DNA of 64,000 bases from Arthrobacter citreus (GCA_013200995.1 CP053688.1:744001-808000); one strand, 5' to 3'; positions 35,614-43,683 are shown, counted from the first letter of the stretch. Notes: generated by a model from the letters alone, not told the origin. Numbers and translations: made by a program.

Positions 35614-36366
35614 ATGCAAGATTTGAAGGAAAAAGTTATCTTGATTTCAGGAGCAAGTTCAGGTATTGGACGTGCTACAGCAGAATTGCTTGCATCAAAA
35701 GGAGCGAAAATTATTGTAAACTTCCGTTCGAATGAAGAAAGTGCAACTGAAGTCGTAAATCATATAAAAGAAATGGGCGGAGAAGCAATAGCAATAAAAG
35801 CTGATGTTACAATAAAAGAAGAAGTGAATGCAATGGTTGAGCATGCAATTAATTCACTCGGAAAGATAGATGTCTTAGTAAATAATGCAGCAGGTGGTAT
35901 TCGCCAGAGTACATTTATTGATGCAAGTGAAGACTTGTGGGAAGAAACATATAAGCTGAATATTACAAGTGTGCTTTTATGTTCGCAAGCTGTCTTAAAA
36001 CACATGATACCGAAAGGGAAAGGGAAGATTATCAACATATCTTCAACTGCAGCACGTATTGGAGGAGCTGGAGAAAGCATTCATTATGCTGCCACAAAAG
36101 GAGCTTTAAATACGATGACGATTGGTATGTCTAGGGAACTGATTGAACATGGAATTATTGTGAATGGTGTGGCACCAGGTGTCGTTGAAACACCTTTTCA
36201 TGAAAAATTCGCACCAAACGATGACCGTCTTACTCGTATGTCTGCATCGATTCCGATAAAAAGAATCGCTAAACCAATTGAGATTGCAGAATGTATTGCA
36301 TTTCTAGCTTCTGAATCTTCAAATTACATATTAGGAGAAATTATTAATGTTAGTGGGGGAAGATAA
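35614..36366 (+). CDS. short-chain dehydrogenase/reductase
   Basis: A 250-residue classical SDR. The cofactor motif SGASSGIG (residues 11-18), NNAAGG (about 91-96), catalytic Ser in INISSTAARIG and the YAATKG (YxxxK) motif near residue 157 are all present, as is the PGVVETPF segment. RSNEE after the second strand favours NADP(H). It resembles FabG/glucose dehydrogenase-type oxidoreductases; the substrate is unknown. ATG follows AGGGGGAAAT. Confidence 0.9.
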   Translation: MQDLKEKVILISGASSGIGRATAELLASKGAKIIVNFRSNEESATEVVNHIKEMGGEAIAIKADVTIKEEVNAMVEHAINSLGKIDVLVNNAAGGIRQSTFIDASEDLWEETYKLNITSVLLCSQAVLKHMIPKGKGKIINISSTAARIGGAGESIHYAATKGALNTMTIGMSRELIEHGIIVNGVAPGVVETPFHEKFAPNDDRLTRMSASIPIKRIAKPIEIAECIAFLASESSNYILGEIINVSGGR

Positions 36367-36415
36367 TAAAGTATATTATTCTTTAGTTATTGTTTAATAT
36401 TTCTTCTTATTCAAC

Positions 36416-36499
36416 TAACTGATGCATTAGTTGAAGTTCACGAGCTGTTCCTTGCTGCTCGTTTTTTTATTCAAGTAAATGGCAGATTAGTTGTATAAG
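36416..36499 (+). repeat. CBR20
   Basis: CTTATTCAACTAACTGATGC, CATTAGTTGAAGTTC, hairpin CGAGCTG...GCTGCTCG with T-run, AAATGGCAG, and right end ATTAGTTGTATAAG. Confidence 0.92.
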
Positions 36500-36600
36500 G
36501 AAATTAATTTAAATATTAAGTTAATTAAGATAAACTGGAAATGGAACATAATTCTTTTGAATTAAAAGTAGTTATATTAAAGCACAGTAAGGTGAAAACG

Positions 36601-37320
36601 ATGCAAGCAAAGATACCAAAATTCAAATACATTAAAGCTAATAATTTTTCAAAGAACAAAACTGTCATAATGTATCATGGATGGGGTTCTATAATTGATT
36701 CACAAGTAGTAATCGGTGAAGAGATTGCAAATAGAGGGTTTAATGTAGTCATTCCAGAAATTATATATCACGACACTAGACAACCATTAAATAATCCATT
36801 CGAAAAGAGTACGATGCAAAATTATTTTTGGAAGACTGTTTTTAAAAGTATTGATGAAGTAAATGGATTAATTCAGAGTTTGAGAATTGATACAGAAAAT
36901 GTAATTCTCTATGGTAGTTCAATGGGTGGCTTTATAGCGAGTGGAATTTTCTTTTCAGATATAAAATATGCTGGATTGATTAATGTAAATGGTTCAAGTT
37001 CATTTGCCACCTCAGAAAACATTTTAAGAGAAATGGATTTGAGAAAACCTTTAGAAATGGATGAATTGAACTTAATTAAGCAATACGATCCTAGATTTAA
37101 AAAAATTCAACAAGATGGAGTCGTTTTGTTTTTACATGGTGAAAGCGATCAAATTGTCCCAATTGGGGATCAACAAGAATTTTATAGACATTTGATAAAC
37201 ATAGAAGAAGCAAAAAGAGTCAAATTCATTACATATGAAAATGTTAATCACTCAGTGACTGATTCAATGGTCGTAGACCTTATAGATTGGTTAGAAACTA
37301 ACTACAATAACCCGATATGA
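36601..37320 (+). CDS. alpha/beta hydrolase (YitV/YtmA-like)
   Basis: A 239-residue hydrolase. An oxyanion-type HGWGS motif lies near residue 26, the nucleophile elbow GSSMGG near 102-107, an aspartate in HGESDQIVP near 188, and a C-terminal histidine in VNHSVTD. It resembles the Bacillus YitV/YtmA esterase group. ATG at 36601 is preferred since TAAGGTGAAAACG precedes it; the frame is open back to ATG 36541, which has no such site. Substrate unknown. Confidence 0.82.
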   Translation: MQAKIPKFKYIKANNFSKNKTVIMYHGWGSIIDSQVVIGEEIANRGFNVVIPEIIYHDTRQPLNNPFEKSTMQNYFWKTVFKSIDEVNGLIQSLRIDTENVILYGSSMGGFIASGIFFSDIKYAGLINVNGSSSFATSENILREMDLRKPLEMDELNLIKQYDPRFKKIQQDGVVLFLHGESDQIVPIGDQQEFYRHLINIEEAKRVKFITYENVNHSVTDSMVVDLIDWLETNYNNPI

Positions 37321-37372
37321 AATTTAGTTTTTATTTAAACACCTATCATTTTTTAATTTTAATTGATAAAAT

Positions 37373-37464
37373 CTTATGCAACTAACTGATGCGATAGTTG
37401 AAGATCATGAGTCACAGAAGTGGCTCATTTTTTAATGAAGTAAATGGCAGTATAGTTAAATAAC
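37373..37464 (+). repeat. CBR21
   Basis: CTTATGCAACTAACTGATGCG, ATAGTTGAAGATC, hairpin TGAGTCAC...GTGGCTCA with T-run, AAATGGCAG, and right end TATAGTTAAATAAC. Confidence 0.92.
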
Positions 37465-37550
37465 AGTTTGATGTTAATATAAAATTAACATTAAAAATGT
37501 GTTGTTGTAATTTGTCGTTTAATTTTATACGATTGATTAATTTCCTTATT

Positions 37551-37579
37551 TTGGTATTTATATCAATTAACATTATAAT
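37551..37579 (+). promoter_or_regulatory. sigma-A-type promoter
   Basis: TTGGTA and TATAAT separated by exactly 17 bases, about 30 bases before the ATG at 37610. A similar leader (ATCAATT..CATTATAATT, then TATATAAGTTAAAGGAG) precedes the gene at 48800. Confidence 0.7.
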
Positions 37580-37609
37580 TGGTTTATATAAGTTAAAGGA
37601 GAGTTAAAA

Positions 37610-37786
37610 ATGAGTAATTTTAATGTATATGGAGCACTAATTAGTTTGGTGCTTATCTGTTTATTTGTATATGTAGTAGTAAAAATTGTGAAAAATATTT
37701 TGTTATTTGTAGTGAATAATTCGTCCGTTTCAAAAGCAAAAACTGCAGAAATCGAAAAGAGAATTAGTAATTTAGAAAAGAAATAA
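37610..37786 (+). CDS. small membrane protein, 58 aa
   Basis: An N-terminal membrane span (ALISLVLICLFVYVVVKIV) is followed by a polar, probably helical coiled-coil tail (KTAEIEKRISNLEKK). ATG follows AAAGGAGAG. A good promoter lies in front and CBR22 nine bases behind. No family recognised, but promoter, ribosome site and clear topology make it a credible gene. Confidence 0.65.
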   Translation: MSNFNVYGALISLVLICLFVYVVVKIVKNILLFVVNNSSVSKAKTAEIEKRISNLEKK

Positions 37787-37794
37787 CATTAAAT

Positions 37795-37842
37795 CTAATT
37801 GAACTAAATGATGCTTTAGTTGAACAACAGGACCGGCTTTAT
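37795..37842 (+). repeat. CBR22, left part, split by IS3-family element
   Basis: CTAATTGAACTAAATGATGC, CTTTAGTTGAACAACAG, then GACCGGCTTTAT, where the IS begins. The right part resumes at 39153. Confidence 0.85.
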
Positions 37843-37884
37843 TGGTCTTAACCCTGTCAAGTAGACACACATAAAAAAGACTTT

Positions 37885-38712
37885 CTAAGCAGCCGTTGTT
37901 AACCTGTATTTTACAGGGGAACAACGGTTTAATCGTTTTTGTGTACGTTCATTATTATAGAAATGAATATACTCTTCAATTGCTTGAATAAGTGCCTGTT
38001 CTGAATTAAAATTAGATAGATACACCAATTCACATTTGAAGTGTGAGAAGAACGATTCAACGCATGCGTTGTCTAGGCAGTTTCCTTTGCGAGAGTGGCT
38101 GCCTAATAAATTATTCTTTTCTAGGAACTGGTTGTATTTTGGAGTCGTGTACTGGAATCCCTGATCTGAATGCAGGATACTTCCATGCACGTTTCTTTTT
38201 TTACATAAGTCTTTAATTGTTTCTAGGACTAGTTTAAGATCATTTCGCTCTGAACACTTCCAAGACAGGATTTCATTATTATAAAGATCTTGTACAACTG
38301 ATAGATAATAGAATTTATTCCCTACTTTGATATACGTGATATCTGTCGCAAATGCAACGTTTGGTAAGTCTTGTTTAAATTGGCGATTTAATAGATTAGG
38401 ATAAATATTAGATGGTTCTACACCAAAATATTTTCTTTTCTTACGTATGACCGATTTAATGTCTAATTCCTTCATTATTCGATACACCTTTTTGTGGTTA
38501 ATAATTAACCCTTCATCTCTTAAACGGTCAGTAATTCTAGGATATCCGTAATATGGTCGAATTGTATGAATGGCTTGAATATGGGATTTAACCGCGTCCT
38601 CAAGATTAGTTCTCCTTAATTTATAAACAATCAATTTTTTCCATTTATAGAAACCAGCTCTTGAAACTTTTGCGATTCGAATAAGCATCGTTATTGGGTA
38701 ACGTGCTTTCAT
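37885..38712 (-). CDS. IS3-family transposase OrfB
   Basis: A 275-residue DDE transposase with the IS3/IS150-type rve core. The first catalytic Asp is in ATDITYIKVG (near 118), the second in LHSDQGFQYT (near 182), and the Glu in NACVESFFSHFKCE (near 217). An HTH_21 segment (IHTIRPYYGYPRITDRLRDEG) precedes the core. The frame continues upstream of the ATG to overlap the orfA end in the -1 frame, as expected for an OrfAB fusion made by programmed frameshifting. Confidence 0.95.
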   Translation of the reverse strand: MKARYPITMLIRIAKVSRAGFYKWKKLIVYKLRRTNLEDAVKSHIQAIHTIRPYYGYPRITDRLRDEGLIINHKKVYRIMKELDIKSVIRKKRKYFGVEPSNIYPNLLNRQFKQDLPNVAFATDITYIKVGNKFYYLSVVQDLYNNEILSWKCSERNDLKLVLETIKDLCKKRNVHGSILHSDQGFQYTTPKYNQFLEKNNLLGSHSRKGNCLDNACVESFFSHFKCELVYLSNFNSEQALIQAIEEYIHFYNNERTQKRLNRCSPVKYRLTTAA

Positions 38713-38747
38713 CTCATTAATTATTTCAAATCGAACTCCCTTTGGAA

Positions 38748-39071
38748 TTATCCCTCCTCGAGTATATTTGGATAGAGCTTTTTTAAGTATTCTATCTGCG
38801 CTTTTAAATATTTATTTTCTTCCTCAATTGAGCTAAATTCAGTTTTAGTAAAATCTGCAAATGGATTATTAGCTTTAGATTTTCCTCTTTGATCATCAAA
38901 TAACTCACCATTTCTATACTTTTTTACCCACTCTTTAAGCTGGGTAGAACTTCGTAGACCTAGTTCTTCCGAAATCGAAACATAACTGCCAAATCCATCT
39001 TCATAACGTTTTACTGCCTTAAGCTTGAATTCAATCGAATATTTCTTAAATTTAGTCCCTTTTAAAGGCAT
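38748..39071 (-). CDS. IS3-family transposase OrfA
   Basis: A 107-residue DNA-binding protein: an N-terminal helix-turn-helix (SIEFKLKAVKRYEDGFGSYVSISEELGL) and a C-terminal leucine-rich coiled coil (SSIEEENKYLKAQIEYLKKLY), the layout of OrfA in IS3-type elements. GGGGGATTTATT precedes its ATG. It ends shortly before orfB in another frame. Confidence 0.92.
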   Translation of the reverse strand: MPLKGTKFKKYSIEFKLKAVKRYEDGFGSYVSISEELGLRSSTQLKEWVKKYRNGELFDDQRGKSKANNPFADFTKTEFSSIEEENKYLKAQIEYLKKLYPNILEEG

Positions 39072-39152
39072 AATAAATCCCCCTATAGTAGATTACCTAT
39101 CCATTATAAGGGATAGGCTTTTTCCCGTGTCTACTATAAAGGGATAATATCA

Positions 39153-39200
39153 TTATAGTCGGTCTTTTTATTGAGCAAGATGGTAGGATAGTGAATGAAG
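39153..39200 (+). repeat. CBR22, right part
   Basis: TTATAGTCGGTCTTTTTATTGAGC... then AAGATGGTAGG box and right end ATAGTGAATGAAG. Continues CBR22 after the IS. Confidence 0.82.
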
Positions 39201-39290
39201 AATTAAAATTTACATATTTTAACAAACTTAGAATCACGTCAACTTACCGTATTATGAAATGAGGAGTTTTATTAGAAATAATTCATTTCG
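39201..39290 (+). promoter_or_regulatory. conserved leader, copy 1
   Basis: AATTAAAATTTACATATTTT, then AATCACGTCAACTTACCGTA, then a GAGTTTTATTAGAAATA stretch. The same leader precedes the genes at 39838, 43341 and (weaker) 44303. It presumably holds their promoter. Confidence 0.5.
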
Positions 39291-39335
39291 AGGAAAGTAG
39301 AAATGCTACTTTCTCAAAATATTAAGGGGTATTAT

Positions 39336-39512
39336 ATGGATAAAAAATCAGTTATCACCATTTGGCTAGTTTATATAACTCTAGATAGTATGGAAGGTTT
39401 AGATATATCCCACTTTTGGATTCTTAACCAATTAACTAAATTAGTTATTTGTTTCACTGTATTTTTTCTTTTTGCATTTATCTGGAGTAGTTTTACAAAA
39501 GAAAAATTCTAA
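39336..39512 (+). CDS. small membrane protein, 58 aa
   Basis: A 58-residue protein with one or two hydrophobic segments (VITIWLVYITL and LVICFTVFFLFAFIW). ATG at 39336 follows TTAAGGGGTATT; an in-frame ATG at 39303 has no site. It is preceded by the conserved leader described at 39201. No family recognised. Confidence 0.6.
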   Translation: MDKKSVITIWLVYITLDSMEGLDISHFWILNQLTKLVICFTVFFLFAFIWSSFTKEKF

Positions 39513-39533
39513 AGCCACGCAACATTTCTTTTC

Positions 39534-39688
39534 CTTATACAACTACCATGGGAGTACGATATAAACTTCCATTCACTGTTGTGAATCTTAAGATTCATGG
39601 ATGGCTAACGCATGCATTAGTTTTACAACTTGATCGGCTGTTTAGTCGATTTTTTTTATTCAACAAAATGGCAGTTTAGTTAAATAAG
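39534..39688 (+). repeat. CBR23, long form with 60-bp insert
   Basis: CTTATACAACTA, then an insert of about 60 bp (CATGGGAGTACGATATAAAC...GATTCATGGATGG), then CTAACGCATGCATTAGTTT, hairpin ATCGGCTGTTTAGTCGAT with T-run, AAAATGGCAG and right end TTTAGTTAAATAAG. The insert recurs in CBR33, CBR37 and CBR40. Confidence 0.92.
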
Positions 39689-39710
39689 GTTTCACATTAA
39701 TAATTAAAAG

Positions 39711-39800
39711 AAAATTAAAATTTAATTATTTTAGCAAAATCAAAATCACGTCAATTTACCGTATTATAAAAATAAGAGTTTTGTTAGAAATATTCATTGA
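39711..39800 (+). promoter_or_regulatory. conserved leader, copy 2
   Basis: AATTAAAATTTAATTATTTT, then AATCACGTCAATTTACCGTA and TTATAAAAATAAGAGTTTTG. TATTAT at 39762-39767 is a candidate -10 box. Confidence 0.5.
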
Positions 39801-39837
39801 ACAGTTCTTTTAGATAAATTTAAGGTGGTGATTTTAG

Positions 39838-40086
39838 ATGTATTGGAAACTAAGGATTCCTCTATTTTTATTTGTTTTAGGAACAATTTCTGGTCTTGTT
39901 CAGAAGTTTCCAGAAATATTCCTTGTAAATACATCGTACTTTATAAGAAGTGCAGTCTTTATTGGTCTAATTGGAATAATCTTTACTATTTTTGAAAAAA
40001 CAAAAATAAATGAAAAAAGAGTTCATTTTACAATTGGTATCATATTAATCTTCTTAGGTATTCTGATTGACTATTTAATGGTGTAA
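39838..40086 (+). CDS. small membrane protein, 82 aa
   Basis: Three hydrophobic segments (about 5-21, 33-52, 62-80) separated by short charged loops. ATG follows AAGGTGGTGATTTTAG. It has the same leader as the genes at 39336 and 43341 and a similar size, so it probably belongs to a loosely related group of small membrane proteins in this array. No family recognised. Confidence 0.62.
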   Translation: MYWKLRIPLFLFVLGTISGLVQKFPEIFLVNTSYFIRSAVFIGLIGIIFTIFEKTKINEKRVHFTIGIILIFLGILIDYLMV

Positions 40087-40110
40087 AGGTGCAATACTGA
40101 GTAAAAACAT

Positions 40111-40199
40111 CTTCAACTAACTGATGCATTTGTTGTATTATGCTGGGCTGCTTAGGCAGTCCTTTTTTATTCAAAATAATGGCAGTTTAGTTGAACAAG
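40111..40199 (+). repeat. CBR24
   Basis: CTTCAACTAACTGATGC, CATTTGTTGTATTATG, hairpin GGGCTGC-TTAG-GCAGTCC with T-run, AATAATGGCAG, and right end TTTAGTTGAACAAGG. Confidence 0.9.
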
Positions 40200-40257
40200 G
40201 TGATTAATAATTTATGTCGAATAATAAATGTTAAATTATAATTACAGGGAGAACCTA

Positions 40258-40803
40258 ATGAAAAAAAAGTTACAAGTTGTTATCCTATCGTTAGGTATAA
40301 CAGGAATAATTCTAAGTGGTTGTGATACAAAAAATGTAAATACTGATGCTGGTTATGATGTGTACACACAAAAAACTTTAAAGCCAATTAAAGATAAGAT
40401 TTATAAAATGGGAGATACGGTTGAATTTGATAAAATTCAGGTCACGATCAACAATGCTCGCATTACTAAACCTTCAAGTAAAAAAGACAATTATAAAGGT
40501 GATGTTCTTACAGTAGATTTACAGGTATGGAGTAAACCGTATTCTAAAGATGTTCATATCAAAGCAACTGATTTTGAACTATATGATTCTAAAGGTGAAA
40601 TGAAACAACATTACGATGGTTATATTGGACAAGAAATTAGTGGAAATCTATCTGGAGAAAAGAGTCCTGACAGTTCTGTTCGTGGTCTCGAGGGTGGTAA
40701 ACTTTATTTCGAAATCTCTAAATCAGAAAAGTATAAACTAGTTTTTAAACCAACATTTTCAAAGAAAGTTAAAGAGATTAATTTTAATGTATATTCGAAT
40801 TGA
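40258..40803 (+). CDS. DUF4352-like lipoprotein
   Basis: A 181-residue lipoprotein: KKKLQVVILSLGITGIIL then the lipobox LSGC. The mature domain (KMGDTVEFDKIQVTINNARIT, later DVLTVDLQVWSK and DFELYDSKGE) has the immunoglobulin-like layout of DUF4352 proteins, often surface proteins in Firmicutes. ATG at 40258 follows CAGGGAGAACCTA. Unit between CBR24 and CBR25. Confidence 0.75.
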   Translation: MKKKLQVVILSLGITGIILSGCDTKNVNTDAGYDVYTQKTLKPIKDKIYKMGDTVEFDKIQVTINNARITKPSSKKDNYKGDVLTVDLQVWSKPYSKDVHIKATDFELYDSKGEMKQHYDGYIGQEISGNLSGEKSPDSSVRGLEGGKLYFEISKSEKYKLVFKPTFSKKVKEINFNVYSN

Positions 40804-40814
40804 TATTTCAATTC

Positions 40815-40835
40815 TTATGCAACTAACTGATGCAT
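40815..40835 (+). repeat. CBR25, left part, split by intron A
   Basis: CTTATGCAACTAACTGATGCA, and T; the intron begins at the next base. After the intron TAGTTTGTACTATT (41507-41523) is the start of the right part, and the rest is eroded. Confidence 0.85.
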
Positions 40836-41506
40836 GTGCGGCCGAGCCTAGGTCGTATCATATAGCGGGTGGGATTCCCGTCGAGTAAGAACTAGCCATT
40901 CACTCGTAGCAAGTCTTGGAGGGATAAAGGTAACTTTAGTCTTTAAGTGTAGACAGTTAGGTTGCGGGCCGAAAGCCAAATGGTTGAAGGGATTGAGCTT
41001 CGAAATGTTAGTAAAACGAGAGGGCTGATGCCTTACGCATAGCAGAAAGCAACATTTTACCTTTCGTTAGGGCAAGAAAGGTAAAGCCTCTCCGGAGTCA
41101 GAGACCTTGGCACGTAACACATTGATATGATACGGCAACTCGGGAGACCCTACCGGTCTTTTCATTTAATAGAAGAGTATGGTGTACAAGCGATAACAAG
41201 TAAGGAAACCAAATGCCGATGTAGGGAGTCGGATAGCAGTGTAGTACCTATGAAGTTGGGTAATGCCGATGGAGGAAAGACTGCTACCAAAGTATCACCC
41301 TTAATAAGGACACATTTACTACACACAGAGGTAGAATAAATGGAAACAAAACTATTAAGGATAACAGAATAAAAGTCTTATAGAAATTAGCTGAGTTCTG
41401 TGAATGATAAGTTGGAGGAGCCGTGTGCGTTAATAGCGCAAGCACGGTTCTGGGAGGGGATGGAGTTCGATTTACCGTAAGGTAAAAAGACTCCTTTCTA
41501 CTCGAC
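40836..41506 (+). mobile_element. ORF-less group II intron A (671 nt)
   Basis: Begins GTGCGGCCGAGC and ends TTTCTACTCGAC. Its ribozyme part matches the full intron at 60788-62727 nearly base by base, but the maturase gene is missing: only ATGGAAACAAAACTATTAAG and a stop remain of it. Domain V at about 41418-41450 (GAGCCGTGTGC/GCAAGCACGGTTC) is intact. It could still splice or move if the maturase of the full copy acts in trans; that is inference. Confidence 0.9.
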
Positions 41507-41548
41507 TAGTTTGTACTATTCGGTTTAAAAAACAACAGGAGAGATGGC

Positions 41549-42013
41549 ATGAGTTGGTATATAAAAGTGTTAAAGAATTCTTTTAATTTTTCAGGAAGAG
41601 CAAGACGTAAAGAGTATTGGAGGTTTACTCTGACCAATACTCTTATCAATTTTTTAATAACTGGAGTATTGGTTTCGACAAAGGCATCCTTTGTAGTTAA
41701 TATCATGGCAATAATATATAATGTTTTAATGTTTATTCCAAGTTTGTCTGTAAGTATACGAAGACTCCATGATATTGGTAAAAATGGATGGTGGTTGTTG
41801 ATTAGTGTATTGCCATTTTTATGGGTCTTACCGTTATTTTTACTGCCAATAGCTCAAGTTTTCGAAATTAATTTACAGTATCAGCTTGTCGGGTTAGTGG
41901 GTATTTTTGTCTTTTTACTAACAATAATCTGTTTCATTGTAATGATTACGTTCTTTTGTATTGATAGTCAAAAAGGTGAAAACCAGTACGGAGCTAATCC
42001 AAAAGGAGAATAA
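41549..42013 (+). CDS. DUF805 membrane protein
   Basis: A 154-residue protein of the DUF805 (YhaH-like) family. The N-terminal motif SFNFSGRARRKEYWRF (residues 11-26) is typical, and four membrane spans follow with the conserved loop SIRRLHDIGKNGWW (about 70-83). The C-terminus DSQKGENQYGANPKG is another hallmark. Role unknown. ATG follows CAGGAGAGATGGC. It directly follows intron A. Confidence 0.92.
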   Translation: MSWYIKVLKNSFNFSGRARRKEYWRFTLTNTLINFLITGVLVSTKASFVVNIMAIIYNVLMFIPSLSVSIRRLHDIGKNGWWLLISVLPFLWVLPLFLLPIAQVFEINLQYQLVGLVGIFVFLLTIICFIVMITFFCIDSQKGENQYGANPKGE

Positions 42014-42050
42014 TCTATTAAGAAAGAATTAAACAGAGAAAATATCGAGT

Positions 42051-42143
42051 CTTATTCAAATAACGCATTGCTTTAGTTCAACAACATGATCGGCTGAATA
42101 GCCGATTTTTTTTTGAAACTAAATGGCAGTTTAGTTGCTTAGG
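42051..42143 (+). repeat. CBR26
   Basis: CTTATTCAAATAACGCATTGC, CTTTAGTTCAACAACATG, hairpin ATCGGCTGAATAGCCGAT with T-run, AAATGGCAG, and right end TTTAGTTGCTTAGG. Confidence 0.9.
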
Positions 42144-42206
42144 ATCTCCAGTGTTTTCGCAATAGAATGAAAATAGATATAGGAAATATTCTCCTATATC
42201 TATCAA

Positions 42207-42410
42207 TTATTCTTCATATTCCATAATATCACCAGGTTGACATTTCAAAACTTTGCAAATTGCTTCTAATGTAGAAAACCGTATTGCTTTAATTTTCCCT
42301 GTTTTTATATTTGATAGATTTACAATACTAATATCAATCGCTTCAGCTAACTCACTAAGTTGCATCTTACGATCGGCTAGTACACGATCTAATCGCAAAA
42401 TAATACTCAT
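42207..42410 (-). CDS. small XRE-family regulator (YozG-like)
   Basis: A 67-residue Cro/CI-type helix-turn-helix protein: LADRKMQLSELAEAIDISIVNLSNIKTGK, then STLEAICKVLKCQPGDIMEYEE. ATG at 42410 suits GTGAGGG; GTG at 42422 is an alternative. This compact type is regularly found behind DUF2975 genes in Bacillus, and here the two genes are adjacent with no gap. It probably represses its own operon. Confidence 0.87.
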   Translation of the reverse strand: MSIILRLDRVLADRKMQLSELAEAIDISIVNLSNIKTGKIKAIRFSTLEAICKVLKCQPGDIMEYEE

Positions 42411-42422
42411 ATATACCCTCAC

Positions 42423-42986
42423 TTATAATATTGCATCGTATTCTTCTTGCAGATAACATCCATATCGAAAAACACCTGAAAGAATTAAAAGGCAAACTCC
42501 AAATAATAATAAAGGAACTTCTGAATAAAGTAATTCAAAACTAACTCTATGCTTTAGTAAAACTAAATCTTGGATAAAATCATATATGTATCCAATCAAT
42601 GCTTGAACTAATAAAAGCCACCCCATCATTCTGATACGGTTAGCATTCTGATAAATAAATGGTTTTTGTTCCATCACATTTTTTAGAATTTGATTAAGAT
42701 TCGTTATAAGTAATGTATTGGTTACTGCAATAAAAATAAATTGAGTAGAGAAAGAGAAATTAATTAGTTTGAAATTAAATGCTGAATAATTGTTTTTATG
42801 AATCCCTAGTCTAGCGGCAGCCAAAATTGTCTTTTCACCCATCTCACTGAAAAGCATTGTTGCAACGAAAAATGCAATTAACGTAGTTCCAATGTAAGCT
42901 ATAAAAGTGGCATATTTAGTAAGTCGATAAAGAAATTTAGTTACTTTTAAATATCCTTTAATGAAAGAATCATTTTTTGTGTTCAT
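42423..42986 (-). CDS. DUF2975 membrane protein
   Basis: A 187-residue protein with four membrane spans (about 22-44, 75-97, 117-138, 152-172), matching DUF2975. The partner HTH gene follows immediately on the same strand. DUF2975/HTH pairs are widespread and of unknown function. The operon runs against the array direction; AAGGGAG precedes the ATG. Confidence 0.82.
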   Translation of the reverse strand: MNTKNDSFIKGYLKVTKFLYRLTKYATFIAYIGTTLIAFFVATMLFSEMGEKTILAAARLGIHKNNYSAFNFKLINFSFSTQFIFIAVTNTLLITNLNQILKNVMEQKPFIYQNANRIRMMGWLLLVQALIGYIYDFIQDLVLLKHRVSFELLYSEVPLLLFGVCLLILSGVFRYGCYLQEEYDAIL

Positions 42987-43050
42987 CTGAGAACTCCCTT
43001 TTTTTTAGATATTATCATAATAATAAAAAAAATAAATTTATTCAATAATA

Positions 43051-43090
43051 ATTTAACGAATATCGTTAAAAAATTAATGCGATGCGTTAA
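43051..43090. promoter_or_regulatory. two palindromic operator candidates
   Basis: TTTAACG-AATAT-CGTTAAA (43051-43069) is a perfect inverted repeat. The near-palindrome TTAATGCGATGCGTTAA follows at about 43073-43089. They lie 65-105 bases upstream of the DUF2975 start and probably bind the HTH regulator. No gene is supported in 42987-43340. Confidence 0.55.
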
Positions 43091-43133
43091 ATTATTTTAA
43101 TGTTGTTGATAGAATTAAAATAAATGTAGAGTC

Positions 43134-43213
43134 CTTATTCAACTAACTGATGCGATACTTAAATAGAAGATCGCATTTTCTTATTCAACAAAATGGCAGT
43201 TTAGTTGTATAAG
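43134..43213 (+). repeat. CBR27
   Basis: CTTATTCAACTAACTGATGCG, hairpin with GATGCGATAC/GATCGCATTTTC, TTATTCAACAAAATGGCAG, and right end TTTAGTTGTATAAG. Nearly identical to CBR9. Confidence 0.92.
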
Positions 43214-43230
43214 GGATTCATTTTAATTGT

Positions 43231-43325
43231 TAAACAAAAATTAAAATTTATATATTTTAGCAAAATCGGAATCACGTCAATTTACCTTATTATAAAAATA
43301 AGAGTTTCATTAAAAATAAGCGTTA
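43231..43325 (+). promoter_or_regulatory. conserved leader, copy 3
   Basis: AATTAAAATTTATATATTTT, AATCACGTCAATTTACCTTA and TTATAAAAATAAGAGTTTCA; very similar to copy 2 at 39711. Confidence 0.5.
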
Positions 43326-43340
43326 TTGAGGAGGGGGATT

Positions 43341-43598
43341 TTGAAATTAGATAGACTAATTATGATAAGCTTAGGAATATTGTCATTGATATTTGCAGAT
43401 TTTATTAGAGATAAATTGCAATTACATTTCCAATATGAAATTGTAATCTATCCTATATTTGTTGGTGTTTTGTCATATTTAACTTTATTTATAATTGAAA
43501 AAATAAACCCATCGATTTTAAATAAGAAGATTAATGGCATCATTAGTACTTGTGTTCTTGGTTTTATTATTATCATAGTTTCATTTATCCTTAAGTAA
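43341..43598 (+). CDS. small membrane protein, 85 aa (family with 44303)
   Basis: Starts at TTG with GAGGAGGGGG upstream. Three hydrophobic segments. It is clearly paralogous to the product of the gene at 44303: shared blocks DKLxxHFQYE, VIYPIxVGVL and KINGIISTCVL. The stop codon TAA lies within the left end of CBR28 (CTTAAGTAACTAAC). The pair, together with the ORF at 22470, suggests duplication of units within the array. No family recognised. Confidence 0.68.
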   Translation: MKLDRLIMISLGILSLIFADFIRDKLQLHFQYEIVIYPIFVGVLSYLTLFIIEKINPSILNKKINGIISTCVLGFIIIIVSFILK

Positions 43599-43683
43599 CT
43601 AACTGATGCGATAGTTCAACAATAAAAAAGATTGACAATTTCGTCGATCTTTTTTATTGCGCTAATGTCAGTTAGTTTTAAGA
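43590..43683 (+). repeat. CBR28, overlapping a stop codon
   Basis: CTTAAGTAACTAACTGATGCG, ATAGTTCAACAA, hairpin AAAAAGATTGACAATTTCG...CGATCTTTTTT, box eroded to CTAATGTCAG, and right end TTAGTTTTAAG. Confidence 0.85.

Larger units (their letters stand above)
37843..39152 (-). mobile_element. IS3-family insertion sequence, 1310 bp
   Basis: Imperfect terminal repeats of 26 bp (left TGGTCTTAACCCTGTCAAG, then TAGACAC; right, in reverse, TGATATTATCCCTTTATAG, then TAGACAC) enclose orfA and orfB on the reverse strand. A TTAT duplication flanks the element, and joining the flanks restores the CBR hairpin GACCGGCTTTATAGTCGGTC. Both ORFs look intact. Confidence 0.9.

Noticed and set aside
41127..41339. 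70-codon forward ORF in intron A
   Set aside because: It lies wholly within the structured ribozyme part of a group II intron; the same stretch exists in intron B in front of the real maturase.
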